NCBI GenBank assembly: GCA_902651635.1
Contig: CACRSC010000023.1
Location: forward strand, 165,912 to 229,911
Length of the DNA: 64,000 nucleotides
Direction: 5' to 3'
DNA from: Mastigamoeba balamuthi
Taxonomy: Eukaryota > Evosea > Mastigamoebida > Mastigamoebidae
A model generated the notes under the pieces. That model was not told the origin of the DNA. It was given only the letters and a program-made list of their open reading frames with translations, and did no database searches. Shown here piece by piece: positions 41,787 through 52,510 of the stretch (its first letter is position 1; each line of letters opens with the position of its first letter). Position numbers and translations under genes: made by a program.

Positions 41787-44115
41787 TCAACGCTGACCGT
41801 CAACCCAGCCCCGGAGCTGCCTTTCGAGGAGGAAGAGAGGGAGAGGGCCGCAGTCCAGAACAGCCTTGTGGAATTGGCACACGTCGTACTTGTCTCCAAG
41901 GATCTTCTTCGCGTACTCCCTCAGTTCCTGCATGTCGTGTGTAAGTGCATACGAACGGGACGGACCAGCGGCATACCACGATCTTCATCTGCCCGATGGC
42001 GTACGAGCAGGCCTGCCCTGGCATCACGATGTACCTCCCGATCTGCGACTCGGCCTCGGTCTCCGACAGCCCCGAGTTCACGAGGAACTCGACGGCTTTG
42101 CTCATGTCCCAGTGCATGGCGTGTATTCCCGTGTCTACAACGAGCCTCGCTGCCCTCATGAGCTCCTGCCCTCGGAGATCAGAGCAGGTCTCAACTTGAC
42201 TCTGTACCATCTGCAGCTGGCCCAGCCTGTCGGCGCTGGTTTTGTAGAGACCGAGCTCCTTGCACACAACGCTTTCGACGTACAGGGCCCAGCCCTCGAG
42301 GAAGGCCGTGAGGTAGAATGGGACGTTTTTGAGGAAGAACGAGATGTTCCGGTTCCTGCGGGTCAGTCCGCGCTCCAGAACGTGCCCCGGGATGCCCTCG
42401 TGGAACGCGATCGCCCTCGAGCTGGCCCTGTTGAGCTTGCTGATGTCGGGGGTCACGAAGAAGGTACCGGGAGTGCTGCCAAGCCCCGGCATCGCAAAGG
42501 CAAAGCTACTCGACGAGGCCGAGAAGGCAACCTCGATGGGCATCGGCGGCATCTTCCCAAACGCACGCGGGAGCGCCTCCGTGGCCTCGTCGAGCGCCTG
42601 GCGGAAGTCTGCCAGGCACTGCTGCTCGTCCTGCCCCACCGTGTACCTGAACTCCTCGTCCGAGATGATCCTCTCGAGTTCTCTCCCCTGTGTGCGCACA
42701 TAAACGACAACCCCACAAGGGCATCTGGGGACGAACCACAGCGAAGTCCGCTCGCGCGGCTTCCTCCGGCGCAACAAACCCGCCGTCGACCATCTCTTGC
42801 CGCGCCTGCTCCAGCAGCCGTGCTGTGTACTGCAGACCGATGTCGTGGAGACCTTCGGGGGTCGCGTCTGGCAGCCCGACGTGCGTCCTGAGTATGTGCT
42901 CGTACATGCCAGGGATCCCGAACCTCCACAGGCCGTCCCCCTTTCAGGCGCCAAAACGTCAGAATGCGCGAGCGGCACGGATCGCACGGGGAGCGTCGTG
43001 GGGGCGAGCTCTCGGAGGAGGTCTGCCGCCTTGACGAGCTGCGGCGCGGCGGTGGATGCGCCGTGGCGGACGCTGTCGACGAGGCGGGAGCGCTCTGCGG
43101 GGTCCACCTTGAGCCGGTCGCACGCCCTCTCGACACACCGCACAAAGCTCGTCTCCAGGTCCCCGGCAGCGCTCAACAGGCCGTCCGCGGTCGCAGCCAG
43201 CGCGCACTCGGGCGGCAGCCTCTTGCCTGCGCCCGGGGGTGAGCGGTGGGCCTCACCGGGAGAGGGCTCTGGAGGGGCGGAGGCGCACAGGCAGCGGACC
43301 AGCGGATCAGAGCGACGACCTGCGCCAGCGGCCTGTGGAGGGCCACAGCGCGCGCGGCAAAGTCGCGCAGGTCCGAGACGCTCAGCAGCTTGTGCGAGTC
43401 GCAGATCCACTGCGCGATGCCCGCGGGCGGGCCGAGCATCTGGTGCACCGTGTAGACGCTGCACCAGTCGGCGGCGCCGGGCAGGGGCAGCAGCAGGCAC
43501 CCGTACTCGGACACGGACCTGTCCAGGGCCTCGAGCCACCACTCGTACGCCTCGTACGCGACCCGGCGGCACGCGTCCAGCCGCGACACGTCCCACGAGC
43601 GGAGCAGAGCCAGCTGGGCCGCCGGCCGCGCGGCCGCGCCCACCAGAGCGCTGAGACAGGCGCGAATGCTCAGTCGAGCTGAACCCACGGACAATTCCAA
43701 ATCAAATTGCGCGCAATTCAATGTGAATTCAAACCGAATTGCTGATTGGGCAAATCAAGGGTGATAGGTGCAAGGGCGGGTCAGCAAAAACAAAAACAAA
43801 ATTGAACCTCGGGGTCCAGTCGTCCCAGTCGCGGGCGTAGAACGCGAGGCCGAGGCGCTCCAGGGGCCGCACGAGGGAGAGGAACAGGGGGCTGGCGAAG
43901 AAGCCGAAGACAGAGAGCGCTGCCCACGCGTCGAACGCTGTCCGGTAGACCGCGAGGCGCACCGACGGCAGCAGCAGCGACGTCGCGGCCAAAACCGAGG
44001 CGGAAACGGTCCACGAGAACGGGATCAGCAACGTCGCTGCGTACACAGAGCACAGCGATGCCAGAGAGGCGGCGAACGCCGCGGACCCGAGCGACAGCGC
44101 GACGGACAAGCGCAT
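41787..44115 (-). CDS. DUF885-family putative metallopeptidase with N-terminal membrane region
   Basis: The C-terminal half shows the DUF885 signature: zinc-binding-like HEGIPGH preceded by RAIAFHEG, then FLEGWALYVE, RAARLVVDTGIHAMHW, RYIVMPGQACSYAIG and, after a final intron, the closing LGDKYDVCQFHKAVLDCGPLPL. DUF885 proteins are bacterial-type, gluzincin-like putative peptidases. Middle exons lie at about 43230-42959 and 42907-42700. Exon 1 (44115 to about 43818) encodes two or three hydrophobic segments (AAFAASLASLCSVYAATLLI; ASVLAATSLLLPSV; ALSVFGFFASPLFLSLV) and ends in DWDDWTP. Its splice to ALVGAAARP just past 43650 is phase-consistent, but the link between the membrane exon and the peptidase body is inferred. 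A prokaryotic origin of the peptidase part is probable. Confidence 0.82.
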
Positions 44116-44616
44116 CAAGGCGACGGATTATTGTGGCCGCGGAATCTTAGAGATACTCGGGACACACTTCCCCGCCTTTTCAGGCCAGTGTGGTATTGTC
44201 ACGAGCCGATGAATAATGGTCCGCCAGGCCCTTCGACACTCATTTCCTCGGGGATACTGACCCACGATAACGAGGGGTGTACCACCTCTGAACCGCAGTG
44301 TGCTCAGAGAAACCTCGTGGCCCAGTGTTGAGGATGGCAGCCAGTGTTCTACGTAGATTGCCTACCGGCGTGTTCTCATTCCTCCGGCATGATCTGCTCC
44401 AGTCATCTCTATGGCAGCGGAGACAGAAATAGTGGCAGTGTCAATAACCCTGCCACTTCTTTCGGATAAGGCGTCACCCCTTGGTGCGATGCCGAGACGG
44501 AACAATGGACAGTTGAAAAGGCAGTACATAGAACGAGTTCGCCCGGCCTTCATTTCCGTGACTGATTCGCTCAGTGTTAAGTTCCTACGTCTGTGCCACT
44601 AGTGCCACCAGCAGAG
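44116..44616. other. Divergent intergenic region upstream of cyclase copy 1
   Basis: Shared by the DUF885 gene and cyclase copy 1. No gene or RNA was recognised. It is not obviously similar to the region upstream of cyclase copy 2. Confidence 0.55.
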
Positions 44617-47600
44617 ATGCCCTCCACTGTGTCAGACTCTTCCTCGTTCACCGGCAGCAGCGAGAGCGTCGCGTGGTCCGACGCCTACACGACGTCGTCT
44701 TTCAAAGGCATTGCAGACCGGCTTCTCCCGCTGTCCTTACGACTCGTACTCCCTCCCGCGTGACCAGTGGGGTACGGAGTGCTACAGAGGGTCGCGTTTT
44801 CTGTGAACCAGGCGAAGGGAGCGCGGGTCCTTGCTTTCGTTTCGCTTCTCGTGGTGGCCCTGCAGTTCCTCACCATCCCCCTCGAGCACACGTCGATGCT
44901 CGACCACACGATATCACCGTCGTCGCGCTGGATAGCAGTGATCAGGCGAGTAGCTCTCCAGGAGCCATCTTCCCACCGCGCGCTCCTCAGCCCAGCATTC
45001 TGGCCCGGCGGGAGGACAGGAGAAACCCCCACCGTTGCGTTTGGAGATCCTATTGTTAGACTTAACTAACAATTTGCGGCCTCCTGACAACTCGCATTGT
45101 GCAGAGCACCGAGCGCACCTGACGGGGTACGAAACGGGTTACTGTGGACTGCGTCGGCTGTTCTCCTCCTGGGAGCTGTGATTCTTGCTGTAGAGTACCT
45201 GCGCATCTACCGCGGGTCCACGCCGCACCAGCGGCCGCTGTGGCTACTGAAGGAGATCTACACGGCGCTGCCAGCCTTAACGTTCCCCATCGCGTCGCTG
45301 GGCCTTCAAGGTTCGCGCCACTCTCCGCATCTCTCTCGCCCAAGAACTCGGACTCGGTTTTTCGTGATGACCGGGCTTTACTGCAATTGGTCACACCTTA
45401 CTCAGTTGAGGCTTTATATTTCTCAAATTGGTTCTTCGGCACCAGGTCTTCGAGCCGCTATTTCGGGACACGGAGAGATGCACGGGGTTGCTGGAGGAAT
45501 CGCTGTCGTTCTACTCGTCCTTTCTTCGTTCTTTTCCGCTACATTGTACGCACGACATCAACCGGGCATGGTCTGACGCGCTTTTCAGCATCGGAAGGTT
45601 CATGCCGAGCGATGGAATCACCGCAATCGACACTCCTCGCGTGCAGATAATTCTCACTGTTGTACAGCTGGCCCAGACAGCGGTCCACGCCTTCGTAATG
45701 CCGATAAAGCCGTGGGTGTACGCTGTCGTCTGCACGTTCCTGGTGGGGGCCATGTCCGGCCTGCACTGGTACAATCTGACCGCGTGGAGGAAATCCGCCA
45801 ACTGCCTGGCCGGTGCCTGGCTCGTTTCCGTGACTGTGTCGTGTTTTGTTCAGTTCATCGGGGCCATCGTGGCATCATCAGTGATTCCATTTGTAGTCTG
45901 CTGCGCGGTGGTCATTCCTGCTGGTGCTGCTGGGTTCGGTGTGTTCTTGTTGCGCCTGAGGCACTGGGAGAGGTTTGCTCGACAGAATGATGCGATTGGA
46001 GAAATCAAGTTCGGACGCCCAGCAGAGGCTCGACTGATGACAAGACGTCTGTATAACATCGACCCCGCGACATCCTCGTCTTATCTCCCGAGCGTGGTTG
46101 GGATCCTCTCCCGCGCAAAGGAGGCGTTTCCACGAGAGTCCGTTCTCCACTTCGAGCATGCGCTGCTCCTTTTCCACGTCAGCCACGACCCCCTGGGTGC
46201 CATCGTCCATCTAAAGGCCGCTAAGAGGCTCCCCGCGCCGTATGACGTGCGGTTCCTGACTTCATCGCTGCTCCAGATTGTCCAGAACGCTACCCACGAT
46301 GCCGAGAGAAAGGAGGAGGTGGAGGTCCGCCTGGGTCTGGCCTCGAAGCATCACAAGATGTGCAGGGCGTTTAACGCGAGGTTTTGGCAGCTTCTGGTGC
46401 GGTCCCACAGCGACTCGATCGACACACAGCAACTCCTCGAGCTCGTTCGCAACGGGGCTCACCACCAGAGTGTGTCTGCCGACATTCTGCAGGACCTTCT
46501 CCGCGAGAACCCCAACAATGTCACGTACGAATACGCTCAGACATATTGTCCAAATGAATACCTTACTGAATGCATATAGTGTCCTACGAGCGTGGGCTCG
46601 TCACCTCATAGAGCTGAGGAACGACAGGGATGGCGCAGAGAGTGTCCTTGTAATGGCAGACCAGTGCGAGGAGGAGCAAACAAAGAAGCACTCGAAGGAT
46701 AAGAAAGCTAAGGACTCGGACAATGGAGACCACATGGTGCTGGATATCGTCCCGGACCGCGTTCCCTCCCCCAAGAGGATTCGCTTCATTAGCAGCAACC
46801 AAGAGATAAACAACGAGGAGGACAACGAAGAGATGATCAAGCGAGACGAGATTCAGAAGAAAGGAGGAATTCCCGCATCAGAATCCGAGTCATCGATGAG
46901 ATCATCGGCGTCAGCTGGGCAACTTGCTGCAGAAGAGACCGCCCACACTAGGGCTGTCAGGAGAAAGATTGAAAGTGCTCGCAGCTCCGTGATCATGCGC
47001 CTCCATTTGGCCATTCTTGCCACACTGGCGGCCCTCATTGCGGGGAGCGTTATCAACTACTCTGTGTCTGTGACAACGCTCACTGAGTTCCGGGGGACCC
47101 TGCAAGATATGGCGAAAACCATTACAACGAGGACGTACTCGACATACGCGGTCCTCAAGATGAGAGAGTACGAGACGGCTCTAATGGCTGGAAACGCTAC
47201 ACTGGCTTCTCAGCACTGTGACACCGCTATTGCTCAAATCGACATCTTTCAGCAGATTTTCAATGTATGAGAAATGTTGAATCACAAAAACTCACTTGAT
47301 TTTGCAGGAAATGTTCAAGAAGTCTGACTCGTTCAAGCCAATTCGGGATTTCTGGGCCCGCCCTTCGATAGATGTACTGATCTCTTCTGTATTTTGCATC
47401 TGACGGCCTCGCATCATAGCTCAGGAGTTACATCCCCAACAACCTCTCTGACTACACCTCTGGCTTTACCAAGATTCGGACAATGCCACTGTATGTCCTG
47501 TAGCGTTCAGTTCTCCTTACAAATCTCAGGTGGGACGCGGGATACATGTTTGTGAACACTCTTCGTTCTGTTTGCAACATGTCTCTCAAGTCGTGGGGAG

Positions 47601-50459
47601 TGGAGGATTTCCGCGGGACACACGAGTTCAGATTTGTTATGGAAAATGGTCCCACTGTCTTCATAAACAATCTGCGAGATCTCGGTGGCCTGTATGCCGA
47701 AATGTCCACTGATCAGGCGTCGAAAATCGAGTACTTTCTGTTCGGCTTCTTTCCTGCAACAGTAGTCGCGGCCATTCTTGTGGTACTCCACTCGAACTTC
47801 TTCATATCCTAACCGTTCCAAAGGCTGTGCTAGTCTATCTCCCCGTTCTTCGCAAAATGAGAGCAGAGAGAAGTTCGGCTATTCGACTATTTCTGGATAT
47901 CCCGAAGTCCACATTAATCAATACATTCGAACGAATGTCATTGAAAAGCGAGGATGAGGAACAGAGCACTGGAGTGACCAAAAACCGCAATGTCATCATC
48001 ACTACTACCAGGAAGATGAATATCGCCTACATCATCACTGTGCTATTTGCCATTGGAATGTGTACCGGAGTCTTTGCCACAAGCATCAGCTTTACCTCCG
48101 CCAACAAGGCAGCTGGACGAGCAATCAACGACGGAGGGGCTCGCAAGAACACAATAACCCAGATGCTGCTCTGGGCAAACGAGCTCGACGTGGACGACAC
48201 CACAATGTGGACCCGTCAGACAGCCCTGGATAACTTCAACGATGCGTTCGAGCGATTCAAAATCACGGACAGAGCCCTGAAGTACGGAAATTCGGCATCG
48301 GGCGTCAGATCGAAGATTACTACGGATCAAGATCTCTACGCTCTGTGGTACGACAGGCCATGTCCCTCGGATCTTCGCATTCCAGACTGCAAGGGACTGG
48401 GCATTCTGCTACGCACTTACGTGGACAACCTCGAGGTTCTCTCGGGTCTGTATGCCGAAGTGTAAGATTGATGACCTGATTCAATATAGATGCACTCTAA
48501 CAGCACCTCCAGAGTGAACACAACAGCAAAGCCACCGCACGGACTTGTTGAGAAATACTACAATCTGCCATACTCTGCCCGAGACGACTTGAATGAATGG
48601 ATGGAGGAGGACCTGGTTTTTGAAGAGAAAGCGACAGGGAAAGCCGAAATAAGGTGAGTATCCATAGTACAACAGTCAAACTAATTGATTTTCTCAGGGC
48701 ATCATCTGTTATCACCGCACTGTTCTGGGTGTCAATACCCTTTATACTGCTGTTATACTTCCTAGTTCGGTTCTTCGTTGTGTCTGTTGGAAACGAAACT
48801 CAGCAGTGAGGCTTCTTTTAGAGTGCCACCTTTTCCTTACAACTGGCTGTAGTGTGTTCAAGATGCTGCTGTTCCTTCCTGTGAACGTGCTGGACTCCGT
48901 ACAGTCGATCCACGACTACCTCGAAATGGGAAAGAGCGCCAGTGAGATAGAGGAGCTCAGCGAGAAGGAGCAAGAGAGGGTCACGAAGTCAATCGTGGAT
49001 GCATGCGAGGACATTGTCATCCTGTGCAACCAAGACAGGGCCATTGAAATCTTCAACCCCGTTGCCGAGAGTGTCACAGGGTTCACGGCAGCGGAGGCAA
49101 TCCGCAGAAATGTCTCGATTGTGATTCCCACGGATGTTGAGGCCAACCAGAAGCTGCTCAACGATATTTTTGGGTTAGCATATTTCTCATGATGGTAACT
49201 CACTTATGATTACATCAGAAACGATAGCGATAAGATCGGTTCAAAAAGAATAAGCACGGAGGTTGTCGTCAGAACCAAGGGTACCCGATACCTCTGCGCC
49301 ATTATTCTGACTCAAACTTTCTGAAGATGGTGGGCAGTTCACGTCTCTAGTGTCGGTGAGCAGGACTGTGGTGCACGGAAAGGTCACGACAGCCCTCTTC
49401 ATCCGCGACATCACTGCCATCAAGGAGCGCGAGGCCCAGATCATCCACGAGCGCAACAGGGCCGAGGGACTCCTCCTCAACATCTTCCCCAAGCAGGTCG
49501 CCGAGAAGCTCAACAAGGCTGCCGAGGGAAGCAACTCGCAGCTGGACGAGGCCAGCGTTTTCTTTGCGTCGCACTTTGAGGAGGCCACGGTCCTGTTCGC
49601 AGACATCTGCGGGTTCACGACCATGTCGTCGAGCCTGACGGCGCAGAAGATCGTGGAGATGCTCAACGGGGTGTTCTCGCTGTGGGACAACGCCCTGGAG
49701 ACCTACGGCGTCGAGAAGATCAAGACCATCGGCGATGTGAGAATGCTCACCTGGCCCCCTCAGATTGTCGTCCGCACTGACGTCACGCGGCAACCCTGCA
49801 ACGCAACGCAGGCGTACATGGTGGTGAGCGGGGTGCCGGAGAGGTGCGAGGACCACGCGGACCGGATGCTGCGGTTCGCGGTGGCGATGCTGGGCAGCCT
49901 CAACGACTACACCCAGGAGACGTCGGCGGCGCTGTCGATCCGGATCGGGATCAACGCGGGCCCGGTGGTGGCGGGGATCATCGGGACGCGGAAGATCGCG
50001 TACGACCTGTGGGGCGACACGGTCAACGTGGCGTCGCGGATGGAGCACTCGGGGCTGCCCGGGACCATCCAGGTGACCGAGGCCATGTACCGGCGGCACT
50101 ACCTCAAGCACGAGCAGCACTTTGTGTGCCGCGGGGCCCTGGCCATCCAGGGCAAGGGCGACATCGTCTGCTACAACTGCAAGCCCCCGGCCGAGGCGCT
50201 GGCGCAGTGGGAGTACTGCACGGACTCGAGCGTCGAGGGGGCCCCGTTCAACTTCCAGTGCACCCCCGCCGCGTGCCTCCCTGGCGCCACGGCCATGTCG
50301 ACCGACGGCGAGACCCTGTCCATCGGCTCCCTGCCCCCGGTCCGGCCGCCGACAGTCGCGCCCAGCACGGCCCACTCGAGCATGTCCTCGTTCAGGGGCC
50401 CCAACGGCGTGCTGGGCACGCTGCTCGGGAAGAGCGGCGGGCGCTCTCCAGCCCTGTGA
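44617..50459 (+). CDS. TmcB-like multi-TM / PAS / class III adenylate cyclase, copy 1
   Basis: About 1,500 residues in roughly 15 exons. Order: a Ser-rich cytosolic start (MPSTVSDSSSFTGSSESVAW), about eight membrane helices, a helical-repeat region typical of TmcB/TmcC 'tiny macrocysts' proteins (LLLFHVSHDPLGAIVHLKAA; VLRAWARHLIELRNDRDGAE), an acidic linker, a helix at 47000, an extracellular loop, two more helices (about 47750 and 48020), a second extracellular domain, a last helix near 48740, a PAS domain (DACEDIVILCNQDRAIEIFN) and a class III cyclase domain. In the cyclase the metal aspartates are in LFADICGFT and KTIGD. Lys in EKIKTIGD and Asp in AYDLWGDTVN are the adenine-selecting pair, so cAMP is the predicted product; the transition-state Asn/Arg are in NVASRM. 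Intron 1 (44708-44767) and intron 2 use GC donors. It probably senses an extracellular or membrane signal. Confidence 0.88.
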
Positions 50460-50664
50460 CTCATTAGTTCCCGTTTGACTTCATTTCCGATATTTGCTGA
50501 TTAAGTATTGCGTTTTTGACAAAGTAGCTCAGTAAATGGACTTGTCATTTCCGGATCCTGATCCCAGTGAACGGCATTGGGCGGTAGAGCGTTGGTGATG
50601 CGATCATATCCGAAAACCCCCGGAAATGCCTGATTTTTGTAGTGTTGCTGGGCATCGTGTGCCG

Positions 50665-52207
50665 ATGGAGACGCCTCCTGCTCCTGAGCCGTGCAGCTAC
50701 CGCCCAGAGAGGCGCCGCTGGCTCGTGCTCTCCGTCTTCTGCCTCTTCTCGTTCACGCAGTGCCTCGTGTGGATGACCTTCTCCAGGCACGCCCTCGCCC
50801 TCTCCGTGCCCCCCACCCCCAGTGCTGAAGACCGCACACCCCCCCCCCCAGCGTGCCCGCTGCAGCGGAGGAGTTCTTCGGCATAACGGCCGCCGAGGTC
50901 GACCTGCTGCTCAACTGGACGGCCATCGCCTACCTGTTCGCCGCGCTGCCCGTCCTCTGGCTGCTCTCGCGCCGCAGCGGCCTCCGCCTCTGCGTGCTGG
51001 CCGGCTCGGCGACGACGGCCCTGGCCGCGCTGCTCCGCGTGGCGCCCTGCCTCCTCGCCGGCCCCTCCGCCCGCCGCCGCCTGCGGCCGCTGCTGCACGT
51101 CTCCTCGGCCCTCAACGGCGTCGCAGCGCCGGCGGCCATGTCCCCCGTCTCGCTGCTGAGCGCCGCGTGGTTCCCCGAGTACGAGCGCGCCACGGCGACG
51201 TCGGTCGCCATCCTGGCGCCGAGCCTCAGCATGGCCCTCGCGTTCCTCGTCGGCCCCGCGCTCGTGCGCAGCGCGGGCGAGTTCCCTCGGCTGGTCTACC
51301 TCGAGGCCGCGCTCGGTGCCGCACAGCTCCTCCTGGCCGCGCTGCTCATGCGGGCCGAGCCGTCGCGCCCCCCGAGCGCCTCGGCCGCCTTCTCGCGGCA
51401 GTGCGCGGGAGGCGCCCGCGGGCCCACGCTGTCGCTGCCGGCAGTCTCCGAGGGCGAGCCCCTCGTCCAGGGCGCGCCGGGCAGCGGCGAGGCGGCCGCG
51501 CCCCGGGGGCTCGCGAGGAACCTCGCGGCGCTGTTCAGGGGCAGGTCGGCGGTGCTCACGATGCTCTCGGCGGGGCTGCAGATGGGCGTCTTCTACGCGT
51601 GGAGCGGCTGCCTGCAGCTCACCCTGCGGTCGACCCTCAGCGTCGGCCAGATCGGCTGGATCGGCTTCTCCACGACGCTGGCAGGTGCGCTTCTTCGCGC
51701 GCTCCCGTCGTAGCTCACGCGGGGGGCCCCCACGGGCCAGCGATTGCCGGCGGGGTTGTGGGCGGGCGGATCGTCGACACGGTGATGGCGCGGCGCATGA
51801 AGGCCGCGATACTCTTCTCGCTGTTCGGGGGGTTCTGCGGCCTCTGCTGGTTCTCGCTCACCGTCGCGAGCGTCGTGGACAAGGACCCTCTGCTGCCCGC
51901 GGGCCCCGTCAGCACTGGGGTCTCGGCGTCGGTCGTGGGGCTGTTCTACGGCGCGATGACGCCGGTGTACATGGAGCTCGCGGCGGAGCTGTCGTTCCCC
52001 GTGCCCGAGGACGTCAGTGCAGGCGTCATCTCGTGGCTGAGCAACCTCGCCATCGTCGTCTCCCTGTTCATCGCGCCCCGCGTGCCCCCGTCGTGGTTCA
52101 ACGCCGGCTCGGCGTCCTTCATGGTCGGCTCGGCCGCGCTGATGGTCGCAGTGAGGGAGGTCTACTCCCGCAGTGATGTCGACCACCTGTCCTCGTCGGG
52201 GCGGTAG
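50665..52207 (+). CDS. MFS transporter, SLC49 (FLVCR/DIRC2)-like, copy 1
   Basis: Three exons (50665-50786, 50852-51684, about 51739-52207). The first helix begins RRRWLVLSVFCLFSFTQCLVWMTFS, close to the N-terminal signature of SLC49 transporters (FLVCR heme/choline exporters, DIRC2). Further features are LLLNWTAIAYLFAALPVLWL and the conserved NGVAAPAAMSPVSLLSAAWFP block with the Arg/Glu motif EYERATATS after helix 4, a central Ser/Ala-rich loop, and GWIGFSTTLAG. About 12 helices are expected. Intron 1 (50787-50851) starts with GC, whereas the paralogue has GT at that place. It lies 205 bases behind cyclase copy 1 on the same strand, an arrangement repeated in the next module. Substrate is unknown: choline, ethanolamine, heme or pyridoxine-like compounds are known for the family. 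Confidence 0.85.
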
Positions 52208-52510
52208 CAGAGAGTCACACCGGCGGAGTCAGCAGAGATGCAGCCGGGTGAAAGTCAGCGGCATAACCTTCAAGAGTAACCCGATAAACCTGGAACTCTC
52301 TACGGAAGGATCAATTCAAAGCATCTCGCCGCTGATGGTTGCCGCGTGGCCCACTGGCCCGCGGAGTCTGGTGTGGGAGCGGAAGGACTAGGCGTGGACC
52401 GACGAGGAAAATCCAAATGTGGATGCCCGCGTTGTGACCGGAGCCCGAAAGAGCGACCGGTAATAATTCTCTGCAGATCATCTCACAACTATTTCAAGGC
52501 TCTCATTGCA
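52208..52510. other. Intergenic between module copies
   Basis: Spacer between transporter copy 1 and cyclase copy 2 on the same strand. No gene recognised. Confidence 0.55.

Noticed and set aside
49347-50375. 342-codon minus-strand frame opposite the cyclase domain
   Set aside because: It is the GC-rich shadow of the conserved catalytic exons and is repeated in the second copy for the same reason.
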